64,000 bases of DNA from Acidovorax sp. Leaf160 (GCF_001424265.1 NZ_LMOV01000003.1:91156-155155), one strand, 5' to 3'; positions 38,176-46,792 are shown, counted from the first letter of the stretch. The notes: generated by a model not told the origin, from the letters alone. Translations and numbers: made by a program.

Positions 38176-38312
38176 GGTCTCGCTCAGCCGCCCTGCATGA
38201 ATGAATGAATGCATGGCTGCCGCACACACCATGGACCGCGGAGGTCCAAGTTTGTTGATGCGTGCCCCCCTGGCGCCGAAGCGCGGGACGAGCTACTCCC
38301 CAAAGACTGCCC
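38165..38312 (-). ncRNA. yybP-ykoY manganese riboswitch
   Basis: On the minus strand: GGGCAGTCTTTGGGGAGTAG, the conserved L1 loop GGGGAGUAGC, a variable arm, and the 3' conserved GCTGAGCGAGACCATTGACT (L3 and P1). Both conserved blocks are at the expected distance. A TACAAT box at 38315-38320 lies directly upstream. It controls the GDT1/MneA-type gene, the commonest partner of this class. Confidence 0.85.
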
Positions 38313-38410
38313 GCATTGTAGGGGCGGGCGACGGGTCAACCCCGGGTAAATACGCAGCAAAAGTGCGGGAGTGCTGCAAAAAGTTCACCACAAGGCCGGA
38401 AACTATGGTT

Positions 38411-38416
38411 GATAAT
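38411..38416 (+). promoter_or_regulatory. -10-like box of the first RRM gene, long leader
   Basis: GATAAT at 38411-38416 would give a leader of about 125 nt before the ATG at 38548. The leader ends in TTTTTTGTAGGAGTCCTTC, almost the same as the leader end of the second copy, which is consistent with post-transcriptional control such as cold induction. Confidence 0.4.
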
Positions 38417-38547
38417 GGTTCCTGCCTTTCTGCCTTGCAGGAATGCAAGCTGCGGTGTTTGGTCGGTTTCGCGTCTTTGAAGTCGTCACAGGTTTGTTGA
38501 TTGCGTAAGGCTCATCGCGTTTTATTGGTTTTTTGTAGGAGTCCTTC

Positions 38548-38958
38548 ATGGGCAACAAACTTTACGTGGGCAACCTGCCCTATTCCTTCCGCGACAGCGA
38601 CCTCGAGCAAACCTTCAGCCAATTCGGCGCCGTGAACAGCGCCAAGGTCATGATGGAGCGCGACACCGGCCGTTCGAAGGGCTTCGGCTTCGTCGAAATG
38701 GGCAGCGATGCAGAAGCCCAGGCTGCAATCCAGGCCGTGCACGGCCAAAACTTCGGCGGCCGTGACCTGGTGGTCAACGAAGCCCGTCCGATGGAACCTC
38801 GTCCTCCCCGTAGCGGTGGCTTCGGCGGCGGCAACGGCGGCGGCGGCTACGGCGGCGGTGGCCGCAGCGGCGGCTTCGGCGGTGGCAATGGCGGCGGCGG
38901 CGGCTACGGTGGTGGCAACGGCGGCGGCGGCTACGGCGGCGGTCGCGGCGGCTACTAA
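38548..38958 (+). CDS. RRM-domain glycine-rich RNA-binding protein, copy 1
   Basis: A 136-residue protein. RRM at 1-82: RNP2 KLYVGNLPYSF and RNP1 RSKGFGFVEM, both intact. The tail (about 90-136) is a low-complexity Gly/Tyr/Arg segment (GGYGGGG units). Bacterial proteins of this class are often cold-induced and bind single-stranded RNA. Very similar to the next gene (39274), so a tandem duplication. Ribosome binding site TAGGAG. Confidence 0.9.
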   Translation: MGNKLYVGNLPYSFRDSDLEQTFSQFGAVNSAKVMMERDTGRSKGFGFVEMGSDAEAQAAIQAVHGQNFGGRDLVVNEARPMEPRPPRSGGFGGGNGGGGYGGGGRSGGFGGGNGGGGGYGGGNGGGGYGGGRGGY

Positions 38959-38976
38959 GCCCCTCATACCGATCGG

Positions 38977-39036
38977 CCCAGCGCCTTTTGCGCTGGGGTT
39001 CCGTATCGCCCAAAGGCCCTTTCGAGGGCCTTTTTT
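38977..39036 (+). terminator. Double-hairpin terminator after RRM copy 1
   Basis: A first hairpin CCCAGCGC-CTTTT-GCGCTGGG spans 38977-38997. The second, AAGGCCC with GGGCCTT (39013-39032), is followed by a T-run, which makes it a standard intrinsic terminator. Confidence 0.85.
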
Positions 39037-39132
39037 CATGCCCGCGCGAACGGCGTCATTCCACGTTTCCACGCGGTAGAACACCCCTGGCAGGCAGGCC
39101 TAAACCCTTGTGTTTTCACAAATTTTGTGGCG

Positions 39133-39138
39133 CATAAT
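39133..39138 (+). promoter_or_regulatory. -10-like box of the second RRM gene
   Basis: CATAAT at 39133-39138 implies a leader of about 130 nt, as for copy 1, ending in TGTTTTTGAGGAGTCCCTCA before the ATG. No convincing -35 at standard spacing. Confidence 0.35.
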
Positions 39139-39273
39139 GTTTCTTGCAGCTTAGCTGCGCCGAGGTCTGCGGTGATTCCTTCCATTTCGCGCATAGGGCA
39201 TCTTTCGTGATTCACTGGCTGCGTTTCCGGGACTCCATCGCTTCATCAATGTGTGTTTTTGAGGAGTCCCTCA

Positions 39274-39846
39274 ATGGGCAACAAACTGTACGTCGGCAAC
39301 CTGCCGTATTCCGTCCGTGACAGCGATCTGGAACAGGCTTTCGGCCAGTTCGGCGCCGTCAACAGCGCCAAGGTCATGATGGAACGCGACACGGGCCGGT
39401 CCAAGGGCTTCGGCTTTGTCGAGATGGCCAGTGACGAAGAAGCGCAGTCCGCCATCCAGGGCATGAACGGCCAGTCTCTGGGCGGCCGCAGCATCGTGGT
39501 GAACGAAGCCCGTCCCATGGAAGCACGCCCACCCCGCAGCGGCGGGTTCGGTGGCGGCGGTGGCGGCTTCGGCGGCGGTGGCCGCAGCGGTGGCGGTGGT
39601 TACGGCGGTGGCGGTGGCGGTGGCTACGGTGGCGGCGGTGGCGGTGGCTACGGTGGCGGCAGCCGTGAAGGCGGCGGCGGCGGTGGTTATGGCGGAGGTG
39701 GCCGTGAAGGCGGCGGTGGTGGTGGCTACGGCGGCGGCGGCGGACGCAGCGACGGCGGCTTCCGCAGCCCCTATGGCTCCGGCTCGCGCAACGGTGGCGG
39801 CGGCGGTCGCAGTGGTGGCGGCGGCTACGGCGGTGGCGGCTACTGA
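39274..39846 (+). CDS. RRM-domain glycine-rich RNA-binding protein, copy 2
   Basis: A 190-residue paralog of copy 1. The RRM (1-82) has the same RNP2 KLYVGNLPYSV and RNP1 RSKGFGFVEM and is close to copy 1 in sequence. The tail is much longer, about 95 residues of GGGGYGGGGGG, SREGGGGG and RSDGG units, from expansion of GGY/GGTGGC triplets. Each gene has its own terminator, so they are separate transcription units. ATG 39274 has GAGGAG upstream; an earlier start would add MFLRSPS. Confidence 0.9.
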   Translation: MGNKLYVGNLPYSVRDSDLEQAFGQFGAVNSAKVMMERDTGRSKGFGFVEMASDEEAQSAIQGMNGQSLGGRSIVVNEARPMEARPPRSGGFGGGGGGFGGGGRSGGGGYGGGGGGGYGGGGGGGYGGGSREGGGGGGYGGGGREGGGGGGYGGGGGRSDGGFRSPYGSGSRNGGGGGRSGGGGYGGGGY

Positions 39847-39880
39847 GACTGACCCTCTACAGCCAGCCGACAAGGCAACA

Positions 39881-39903
39881 AGGCTCCTTCGGGAGCCTTT
39901 TTC
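39881..39903 (+). terminator. Intrinsic terminator after RRM copy 2
   Basis: AGGCTCC (39881-39887), loop TTCG, GGAGCCT (39892-39898), then a T-run. Confidence 0.85.
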
Positions 39904-40204
39904 GTTTCTGCCACCCGATTGCGGGCGCCGGCCCATGCGTGAGAGCGATGGCGTGTCAGAGAGTGGGTACGGCCCGCGCCTTCCACGGCGGCGGGCTGCC
40001 AGGGGCGCATGTGCAGGCGCTACAGGTGCGTACCCGGTCGCAAGCCAGCTTCGTTGGGAGCGCGCAGATGGGGAGCGATGACCCCGATCGCCATGGTCGG
40101 TCGGGCGTGCGGGCAGCCCCGGCTTGCAGGCGGGAGGGCGGCTGGAGTGGCGGACGGGCGAGATCCGCCCAGCACTCCGGTCGCTCGTGACAGCTTTCGG
40201 GCGA

Positions 40205-40573
40205 TCAGCCCGGCGCGCGGTAGATGCGCGCGCCGCGGGCCGAGCCTTGCCCGGTTCCGTTGCCGTAGGTGACCACGCCCTGCGCAGGCGGAAGCAAAGA
40301 CGCGGCCTGCCGTTCCGTCAACGCCAGCAGGCGGGCAAGCTGGTCGCGCAGCGTGGGGAGCCGCGCGGCTATGGCGCGAATGCGCCGCGCCTGCTCGTCA
40401 GTCGGGGAAAGCGGGGTGCCGGCCTGGCCAGCCAGCGCCTGGGACAGCGTCATGGCCGCGCTGCGCAGTTGCGTGGCGGCTGGTTCGAGAGCGAGCGGAT
40501 CGGTGGCCAGCAGTGCCTCCTGCACGTCCTGCAGTTGCGTTTCGACGGTGGAGAGCGTGGCTTCGAGGGACAT
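40205..40573 (-). CDS. flgN: FlgN-family flagellar export chaperone
   Basis: A 122-residue largely helical protein with a coiled-coil profile (TLSTVETQLQDVQEALLATD, RIRAIAARLPTLRDQLARLL) and a short Gly/Arg tail. FlgN keeps the hook-junction proteins FlgK and FlgL unfolded for export; both are encoded 10 kb away in the plus-strand cluster. It follows flgM by 71 nt in the same direction. Sequence conservation of FlgN is low, so identity rests partly on position. Confidence 0.8.
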   Translation of the reverse strand: MSLEATLSTVETQLQDVQEALLATDPLALEPAATQLRSAAMTLSQALAGQAGTPLSPTDEQARRIRAIAARLPTLRDQLARLLALTERQAASLLPPAQGVVTYGNGTGQGSARGARIYRAPG

Positions 40574-40644
40574 GGGAGGGGGTATTCAGGGGCGCCTGGC
40601 CTGGCGGCTTCCAGCCTGAGGGTGGACGGGCCCTCCCCGGGCGT

Positions 40645-40965
40645 TCAACCGCGGAAGCGGGAGAAGGTTTCTTCGGCGTTGGACAGCAGCTTGTCGGCGA
40701 TGGCCTCTGCGTTCACCGTGAACGTGCCCTGGTCGATGGCAGCCTTCACCGCCTTGACCTTGCCGGCGTCGAACTCGGCGCCGCTGCGGGCCGTGGAATC
40801 CACACCCCGGGCAGTACTGGAGAAAGTGACGGGCACACCGGCGGCGGCCGTGGATACGGTCTGGGCGACGGCTTGCGCCGTGGCTGCGGGGGCCTTGGCC
40901 TGTTGCTGCTTGACAGCAGCCTGCGATACCGCGTTCGCAATGTCTGGGTTCTGACCTATCTTCAT
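40645..40965 (-). CDS. flgM: Anti-sigma-28 factor FlgM
   Basis: A 106-residue protein whose C-terminal half holds the FliA-binding helices (KVKAVKAAIDQGTFTVNAEA, IADKLL). It starts MKIGQNPD. FlgM blocks FliA until the hook is complete and FlgM is exported through it. A sigma-28-type promoter lies upstream, giving the usual autoregulatory loop. The Ala-rich N-terminal half is typical of an unfolded FlgM. Confidence 0.9.
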   Translation of the reverse strand: MKIGQNPDIANAVSQAAVKQQQAKAPAATAQAVAQTVSTAAAGVPVTFSSTARGVDSTARSGAEFDAGKVKAVKAAIDQGTFTVNAEAIADKLLSNAEETFSRFRG

Positions 40966-41009
40966 CGCTCTCTCCACCACCCCGTCCGATGTGGGGCACA
41001 GTACCTTTC

Positions 41010-41036
41010 TTTTCGGCGGGTTCGGGAACGACTTGA
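41010..41036 (-). promoter_or_regulatory. Sigma-28 (FliA) promoter of flgM
   Basis: Minus strand TCAAGTCG (41029-41036), 11 nt, GCCGAAAA (41010-41017), compared with TAAAGTTT-N11-GCCGATAA: -35 half 5 of 8, -10 half 7 of 8, exact spacing. It lies between flgA and flgM, 45 nt before the ATG. Confidence 0.65.
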
Positions 41037-41058
41037 GGCCTTAATTGAATTCAAGACG

Positions 41059-41883
41059 TTACAAGGCCGCCGCTATCGTTCCATCCTCGGCGACGATGCC
41101 ACCGATCACCCGCCCATTGGCCATGCGGACGCGGATATTCTGGCCGACGGCGCCAGCGCTCATGGCCTGACCCGATGAGGTGACTGCAAAGCCCGGGCCC
41201 TGCGCCACGACCTTGACCTGGGCCCCCGCCTTGAACACGTCGGGGGCGCGGACCATATTCTGGCGCAAGGTCTGTCCCGCGACCAGCGCACGGGTGGCGG
41301 TGAGGCCCACCCACGATTCCTGGCTCGCGGCGACCGGCGCCTGGTCGGCCGCCCAGTCGACTTCGGATTCCGCCGCATCGGCCGCGGTCAGCAAGGCGCC
41401 GGAGGCGACGTTGTTGGTCAGCACGAAGGCGGGGCCGAAAGCCTTGACGGTCACCGGCAGGAAGACGTTCCAGCGAGTGGCCCCATCCAGGCAGCGCAGG
41501 CCCAGCCGTGTGCGGCCCCAGAGGCGTGCGCCGGTGGGCAGATAGGGCTCGACGCGGCTGCAGGGCGCCAGGCGCAGGCGCGGATCGAGCGCGCCCACGC
41601 TCACTTCCATGCGCAGCGGCAGGCCGGCAGTGGCGCCGTTGGCCTGGGCCGCCTGCACCGCGTCATTGAGCCAGCGCGCGGAGAGCGCACCCAGCTCGCC
41701 GTCCGGTGACGTGTCCGCCTGTCCCTGCATCGGCGCCTGCATCGACACCTGCATCGGCATCTGCGTCTGTGCCACAGCGCCCAGCGACACCGCCAGGCCG
41801 AGCATCACGCTCCCGACGGCGCGGCGCACGCGCGGGCGAGAGGCTGCAGCGGGCATGGGGGATGAGGGCGGATTGCGGAACAT
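41059..41883 (-). CDS. flgA: Flagellar P-ring assembly chaperone FlgA
   Basis: A 274-residue periplasmic protein. The signal peptide (RRAVGSVMLGLAVSLGAVAQ) is followed by a Met/Gln-rich linker, then an SAF-like domain near 180 (TRALVAGQTLRQNMVRAPDV) and the C-terminal VKVVAQGPGFAVTSSGQAM. It assists FlgI polymerisation into the P-ring. It is divergent from flgB. Confidence 0.9.
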   Translation of the reverse strand: MFRNPPSSPMPAAASRPRVRRAVGSVMLGLAVSLGAVAQTQMPMQVSMQAPMQGQADTSPDGELGALSARWLNDAVQAAQANGATAGLPLRMEVSVGALDPRLRLAPCSRVEPYLPTGARLWGRTRLGLRCLDGATRWNVFLPVTVKAFGPAFVLTNNVASGALLTAADAAESEVDWAADQAPVAASQESWVGLTATRALVAGQTLRQNMVRAPDVFKAGAQVKVVAQGPGFAVTSSGQAMSAGAVGQNIRVRMANGRVIGGIVAEDGTIAAAL

Positions 41884-42096
41884 GGAACACCTCCTGGAAA
41901 GACGACGGCGGCAAAAGCGGGGAAGCGGGCAAGCAGGCGAGCGAGCACATGGGCAGACGGGCGAACGTCCGATGTCCGCTCGCCGCCGCGCGATGGGCCC
42001 CTGCCCCGCCGGGCCACCGCAGTGAACTGTAGGCGCGCCGCTGTCCGGCGATGGGCCGAACTGCCCGCCGTTTCCTGTGTTCTTCCCGCTTTAGGA
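41884..42096 (+). other. Divergent flgA/flgB intergenic region, 5' part
   Basis: Together with the motif at 42097-42119 this is a 294-nt gap between the divergent flgA (41883) and flgB (42178) starts. No reading frame is supported. It should hold the flgA promoter on the minus strand, which I could not define. Confidence 0.35.
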
Positions 42097-42119
42097 AAAC
42101 CGGCCGAATTTCACAATCG
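42097..42119 (+). promoter_or_regulatory. Promoter-like motif shared with flgI (copy at flgB)
   Basis: AAACCGGCCGAATTTCACAA then TCG. 19 of 23 positions are identical to 47671-47693 upstream of flgI. It includes a -10-like CACAAT (42112-42117). The flgB leader would be about 55 nt. The identical GC-rich block suggests a class II flagellar promoter. Confidence 0.55.
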
Positions 42120-42177
42120 CTGCACGCCAGGAATCCGTGTGGACTCCTGATTCCACCCACCCGAGAGCGAGGACCGC

Positions 42178-42648
42178 ATGCTCGACAAGTTGACCGACCG
42201 ACTGGACTTCCACGGCAACGCGCTGCTGCTGCGTTCCGAGCGCCAGCGCGCCATCGCGAGCAACATTGCCAATGCGGACACGCCCGGCTTCGTGGCGCGG
42301 GACTTCAAGTTCTCGGACGCGTTGCGGGAGGTCAGCGAGGCGTCGTCGTCCGCCAACCGTCCCTGGGCCGCCACGCTGCAGGGCGGCACGGCGCGCCAAT
42401 ACGGCACCACCGACCCGCGCCACATCCCGCTGCCAGCCGCGCCCGGCCTTGGCAGCAATGGCAGCGGCGGCCTGTCGGTCAGTACCCTGGGCTACGCCGT
42501 GCAGGCGCAGCCGAACATGGACAGCAACACGGTGGACATGGACCGCGAACGTGCCGCCTTCATGGACAACGCCGTGCGCTACGAAGCCACGCTGCGCTTC
42601 ATCAACGGCAACGCCAAGACCATGCTGAGCGCCATCCAGGGCCAGTGA
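42178..42648 (+). CDS. flgB: Flagellar proximal rod protein FlgB
   Basis: A 156-residue rod subunit exported without a signal peptide. It has the N-terminal rod motif RQRAIASNIANADTPGFVAR and the C-terminal heptad region FMDNAVRYEATLRFINGNAK. First gene of the flgBCDEFGHIJKL run; all subsequent genes read the same way. ATG 42178 follows GAGGACCGC. Confidence 0.95.
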   Translation: MLDKLTDRLDFHGNALLLRSERQRAIASNIANADTPGFVARDFKFSDALREVSEASSSANRPWAATLQGGTARQYGTTDPRHIPLPAAPGLGSNGSGGLSVSTLGYAVQAQPNMDSNTVDMDRERAAFMDNAVRYEATLRFINGNAKTMLSAIQGQ

Positions 42649-42712
42649 CGGACCGCGCCCCGCCTGACAGCCCCCACCCACCAGACACCGCCTTCGGGAA
42701 AGCGACGCCGCC

Positions 42713-43117
42713 ATGTCCATGTTCTCCATCTTCAACGTCTCGTCGAGCGCGATCAGCGCGCAGTCGCAGCGGCTGAACGTCGTGGCCAGCAACCTGGCCA
42801 ACGTGGAGGCCGTGGCCGGCCCGGACGGCCAGGCCTACAAGGCGCGCCAGGTGGTCTTCCAGACCGCGCCGATGGGCTCCGACAGCTCTGCCGGCGTGCG
42901 GGTCAGCTCGATCCAGGAAAGCCAGGTGCCCGGCCGCCGCGTGCACGACCCCAACCATCCTTCGGCCGACGCCGAAGGCTATGTCTCCCATTCCAACGTG
43001 AACGCGGTGGAGGAAATGGTCAACATGATTTCCGCCTCGCGCTCCTACCAGAACAACGTCGAGGTGATGAACACCGCCAAGACGCTGCTGCTCAAGACCC
43101 TGCAGATGGGCCAGTGA
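42713..43117 (+). CDS. flgC: Flagellar rod protein FlgC
   Basis: A 134-residue rod subunit. The N-terminal motif SAQSQRLNVVASNLANVEAV, the C-terminal SNVNAVEEMVNMISASRSYQ, and internal HPSADAEGY are standard FlgC features. Gap to flgB 64 nt. Confidence 0.95.
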   Translation: MSMFSIFNVSSSAISAQSQRLNVVASNLANVEAVAGPDGQAYKARQVVFQTAPMGSDSSAGVRVSSIQESQVPGRRVHDPNHPSADAEGYVSHSNVNAVEEMVNMISASRSYQNNVEVMNTAKTLLLKTLQMGQ

Positions 43118-43154
43118 GCCCGCTGCCACTCCTCTTCGCCTGAAAGACGCCGCC

Positions 43155-43811
43155 ATGATCCTCAACCCCGTCGGTTCGACCGCCACCACGGCCAACACCT
43201 CCGGCAAGTCCACTTCCGCTGCGACCGACCCGAACGCGGTGCAGGACCGGTTCCTGAAGCTGCTGGTCGCGCAGCTGAACAACCAGGACCCGATGAACCC
43301 GCTGGACAACGCGCAGATGACCTCGCAGATGGCGCAGATCAACACCGTGACCGGCATCCAGACGCTGAACCTGACCATGCAGACCATGGCCGAGCAGTTC
43401 TCGACCATGCAGACCCTGCAGGGCACGCAGATGATCGGCCGCTCGGTGCTCGCCGAAGGCGACAAGCTGTCCACCTCGGACGGCGTGAGCAAGGGCCAGT
43501 TCGAGCTGGCCGGCACGGCCACCGACACGCGCGTGGAGATCGTCACGCCCGGCGGCGTGGTGGTCGGCACGGTGGAGATGGGCGCCCAGGACAAGGGCCG
43601 CCACGACTTCTCCTGGGACTCCAGCAAATACGCCGGCAACACCAGCGACCTGAAGTTCCGCGTGGTCGCCACCACCAAGGACGGCGCCGTGGAATCCACG
43701 CCGCTGGTCACCTCGCGCGTGACCGGCACCGGCTCCGCCAACGGCGCACTCACCCTGACGCTCGACTCCGGCGCGACGGTGAACTACGGCCAGATCCGCG
43801 CCGTGCTCTGA
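43155..43811 (+). CDS. flgD: Flagellar hook capping protein FlgD
   Basis: A 218-residue hook-assembly scaffold. The N-terminal DRFLKLLVAQLNNQDPMNPL followed by DNAQMTSQMAQI is the FlgD signature. A FLN-type beta domain (VGTVEMGAQDKGRHDFSWD) and a C-terminal Tudor-like part follow. It caps the growing hook and is absent from the finished flagellum. Confidence 0.95.
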   Translation: MILNPVGSTATTANTSGKSTSAATDPNAVQDRFLKLLVAQLNNQDPMNPLDNAQMTSQMAQINTVTGIQTLNLTMQTMAEQFSTMQTLQGTQMIGRSVLAEGDKLSTSDGVSKGQFELAGTATDTRVEIVTPGGVVVGTVEMGAQDKGRHDFSWDSSKYAGNTSDLKFRVVATTKDGAVESTPLVTSRVTGTGSANGALTLTLDSGATVNYGQIRAVL

Positions 43812-43866
43812 CCCTCCAGCCACCCCTCCCCACACCCACCCTCTTCCCCTCCCCCAGGAGCACACC

Positions 43867-45123
43867 ATGAGTTTTCAGCAAGGCCTCTCCGGACTGAACG
43901 CCGCCAGCAAGAATCTGGACGTGATCGGCCACAACATCGCCAACTCCGGCACGACCGGCTTCAAGGCCTCGCGCGCCGAGTTCGCTGAACTGGTGGCCAG
44001 CGCCATCGGCTCGTCCGGCGGCAGCAACGCCGGCATCGGGGTGGAGGTCGGTGCGGTCTCGCAGCAGTTCAACCAGGGCAACATCTCGGTCACCGGCAAC
44101 ACGCTGGACGTGGCCATCAACGGCAACGGCTTCTTCACGCTGCAGCAACCCGACGGCTCGCGTGCCTACACCCGCGCCGGCAACTTCAAGCTCGACTCTT
44201 CGGGCAGTGTGGTGACCAACAGCGGCGCCAAGGTCATGGGCTACGCCATCGACCCGATCACCGGCGCACGCACGGCCAGCAGCGCCGTGCCGCTGCAGTT
44301 CCCGACCTCCGCACCCATTCCGGCGCGCCAGACGACCAAGGTGACCGCGTCGTTCAACCTCGATGCGCGCGCCGCCGACGCCGCCGGCAACCCCACCGCC
44401 ACGCCGCCCGTGGCCGCCACGCCGCGCTCCACCTACGGCACCTCCATCAACGTGTACGACAGCCAGGGCGTGGCCAAGCCGGTCAGCCTCTACTTCTCCA
44501 AGAACGGCTCCAACACCTGGGACGTGTACGACTCGCTGGACCCCGCCGCCACGGCCGTGGGCCAGCTCACCTTCGACAACAACGGCGTGCTCACCGGCCC
44601 CGCGGCCACGCCGCCCGCCAGCGGCTTCCAACTGCCGCTGACCATCACGCCCACGCCGCCGAACCCGAACGCCCTGCCGACCTACACCGTGCAGGTGCAG
44701 CTCGACAAGGTCACGCAGAGCGGCAAGGCGTTTTCGGTGTCCGACCTCTCGCAGGACGGCTACACCTCGGGCGACCTGACCGGCATCAACATCGAGAACA
44801 ACGGCATGGTCATGACGCGCTATTCCAACGGCGTGACACGCGCCGAGGGGCAGGTGGCGCTGGCCAGCTTCCGCAACACCCAGGGCCTCTCCGCCGCGGG
44901 CAACAACAACTGGGTGGAGACCTTCGAGTCGGGCCAGGCCGTGACCGGCACGCCCGGCGAGGGCAACTTCGGCGCCCTGCGCTCCGGTGCGCTGGAAGAG
45001 TCGAACGTGGACCTCACCGCCGAGCTGGTCAACATGATGACCGCGCAGCGCGCCTACCAGGCCAACGCGCAGACCATCAAGACGCAGGACCAGATCATGT
45101 CCACGCTGGTGAACCTGCGCTGA
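43867..45123 (+). CDS. flgE: Flagellar hook protein FlgE
   Basis: A 418-residue hook subunit. It starts MSFQQGLSGLNAASKNLDVI with GHNIANSGTTGFKASR and ends with LVNMMTAQRAYQANAQTIKT, the paired terminal regions that form the coiled-coil core. The middle includes a Thr/Pro/Ala-rich surface segment (AADAAGNPTATPPVAATPRS). Ribosome binding site AGGAG. Confidence 0.95.
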   Translation: MSFQQGLSGLNAASKNLDVIGHNIANSGTTGFKASRAEFAELVASAIGSSGGSNAGIGVEVGAVSQQFNQGNISVTGNTLDVAINGNGFFTLQQPDGSRAYTRAGNFKLDSSGSVVTNSGAKVMGYAIDPITGARTASSAVPLQFPTSAPIPARQTTKVTASFNLDARAADAAGNPTATPPVAATPRSTYGTSINVYDSQGVAKPVSLYFSKNGSNTWDVYDSLDPAATAVGQLTFDNNGVLTGPAATPPASGFQLPLTITPTPPNPNALPTYTVQVQLDKVTQSGKAFSVSDLSQDGYTSGDLTGINIENNGMVMTRYSNGVTRAEGQVALASFRNTQGLSAAGNNNWVETFESGQAVTGTPGEGNFGALRSGALEESNVDLTAELVNMMTAQRAYQANAQTIKTQDQIMSTLVNLR

Positions 45124-45166
45124 CGCGCACGGCCGCCACCGCCTGAACTGAACCACGGAGCCCTCC

Positions 45167-45910
45167 ATGGACCGCATGATCTACACCTCCATGACCGGCG
45201 CCAGCGCGTCCTCGCAGCGGCAGGCGGTGCTGGCCAACAACCTGGCCAATGTGTCCACCAACGGGTTCCGGGCAGAGATGTCCACCTTCCGGTCGGTGCC
45301 GGTGCAGGGCACCGGCTCGTCCACCCGCGTGTTCGCGCTGGAGGCCACCTCGGGCTTCGTGGACACCCCCGGCCCCGTGCAGCGCACCAGCCGCAACCTG
45401 GACGCGATGGCGATGGGCAATGCCTGGTTCGCCGTGCAGGGCCTGGACGGCACCGAGGGCTACACCCGCGCCGGTTCGTTCGAGGTGACGCAGGCCGGCC
45501 AGCTGGTCAGCGCCAGCAGCGGCCTGCCGGTGCTCTCCGACGGCGGCGGCGCGATCGACGTGCCGCCCGGCGCCGACGTGGCGCTGGGTGCCGACGGCAC
45601 GCTGACGGCCACCGTCGCCGGCCAGCGGCCCCAGGCCATCGGCCGCATCAAGCTGGCCACGCCCACGCCGGAAGACCCGCTCAAGCGTGGCGACGACGGG
45701 CTGTTCCGCGCCGCCTCGGGCGAGCCGCTGCCCAGCGACGTGAACGCCCGGCTGCTGTCGGGCGCCATCGAAGGCTCCAACGTCAACGCCGTGGAATGCA
45801 TGGTCGGAATGATCGCGGCGTCGCGCCAGTTCGAGCAGCAGATGCGCCTGCTGCAGACCGCCGAGAACGACGACAAGACCGCCGCGCAGCTGCTGAGCAT
45901 GAACGGCTGA
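45167..45910 (+). CDS. flgF: Flagellar rod protein FlgF
   Basis: A 247-residue rod subunit with N-terminal QRQAVLANNLANVSTNGFRA and the C-terminal GSNVNAVECMVGMIAASRQF, and the SAXXX-like NAWFAVQGLDGTEGYTRAG. The cysteine in VECMVG is unusual at this position but does not break the motif. Confidence 0.93.
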   Translation: MDRMIYTSMTGASASSQRQAVLANNLANVSTNGFRAEMSTFRSVPVQGTGSSTRVFALEATSGFVDTPGPVQRTSRNLDAMAMGNAWFAVQGLDGTEGYTRAGSFEVTQAGQLVSASSGLPVLSDGGGAIDVPPGADVALGADGTLTATVAGQRPQAIGRIKLATPTPEDPLKRGDDGLFRAASGEPLPSDVNARLLSGAIEGSNVNAVECMVGMIAASRQFEQQMRLLQTAENDDKTAAQLLSMNG

Positions 45911-45968
45911 CGCCGCCCCCTGTCGCCCCCCGCCCACCCGCGCCCCCGACTTCCCACCAGGACCCGCC

Positions 45969-46751
45969 ATGATCAATTCCCTCTGGATCGCCAAGACCGG
46001 CATGAGCGCCCAGCAAACGCAGCTGGACGTGATCTCCCACAACCTGGCCAACGTCTCCACCACCGGCTACAAGCGCAACAACGCGGTGTTCGAAGACCTG
46101 ATCTACCAGAACCTGCGCCAGGTCGGCTCGCAGACCACCGAGCAGAACCAGCTGCCCACCGGCCTGCACCTGGGCCTGGGTGTGCGCACCGTCGCCACCA
46201 GCCGCAACTTCACGCAGGGCAGCCTGCAGCAGTCGGGCAACCGGCTGGACGTGGCCATCAACGGCAACGGCTTCTTCGAAGTGACGATGCCCGACGGCAC
46301 CACCGGCTACACGCGGGACGGCTCGTTCCAGCTCGACTCGCAGGGCCGCATCGTCACCTCCAACGGCCTGCCGGTGGCCAACGGCATCACCGTGCCCGGC
46401 AACGCCACCAGCGTCGGCATCAGCGAGGAAGGCGTGGTCACCGCCACCCTGCCGGGCAACACGCAGCCCCAGCAGATCGGCACCATCGCCATGGCCAGCT
46501 TCATCAATTCGGCCGGCCTGGAGCCCACCGGCCAGAACATGTACAAGGAATCGGCCGCGTCCGGCCCGCCGCAGCAGGGCACGCCCGGCACCAACGGCCT
46601 GGGCGTGATCCGCCAGGGCTTCCTGGAAACGTCGAACGTCAACGTGGTGGAAGAGCTGGTCAGCATGATCCAGACCCAGCGCGCCTACGAAATGAATTCC
46701 AAGGCCATCCAGACCTCCGACCAGATGCTGGCCAAGCTCGCGCAGCTGTGA
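45969..46751 (+). CDS. flgG: Flagellar distal rod protein FlgG
   Basis: A 260-residue rod subunit. The N-terminus MINSLWIAKTGMSAQQTQLD with VISHNLANVSTTGYKR, the internal NGFFEVTMPDGTTGYTRDG, and the C-terminal LVSMIQTQRAYEMNSKAIQT are typical. The stop codon region is shared with upstream alternative starts of flgH. Confidence 0.96.
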   Translation: MINSLWIAKTGMSAQQTQLDVISHNLANVSTTGYKRNNAVFEDLIYQNLRQVGSQTTEQNQLPTGLHLGLGVRTVATSRNFTQGSLQQSGNRLDVAINGNGFFEVTMPDGTTGYTRDGSFQLDSQGRIVTSNGLPVANGITVPGNATSVGISEEGVVTATLPGNTQPQQIGTIAMASFINSAGLEPTGQNMYKESAASGPPQQGTPGTNGLGVIRQGFLETSNVNVVEELVSMIQTQRAYEMNSKAIQTSDQMLAKLAQL

Positions 46752-46792
46752 TGCGCGCCCCCGTCACACCCGCCTCCTCCAGGATGCTCGCC

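Noticed and set aside
38315..38339. TTGACC and TACAAT as a full promoter for the Mn riboswitch
   Set aside because: The spacer is only 13 nt. TACAAT alone was kept as a -10 candidate.
39541..39840. Tandem repeats of GGY/GGN codons resembling a repeat array
   Set aside because: These are in-frame Gly-rich tail codons of an RRM protein, not CRISPR or a mobile repeat. No spacers of constant length.
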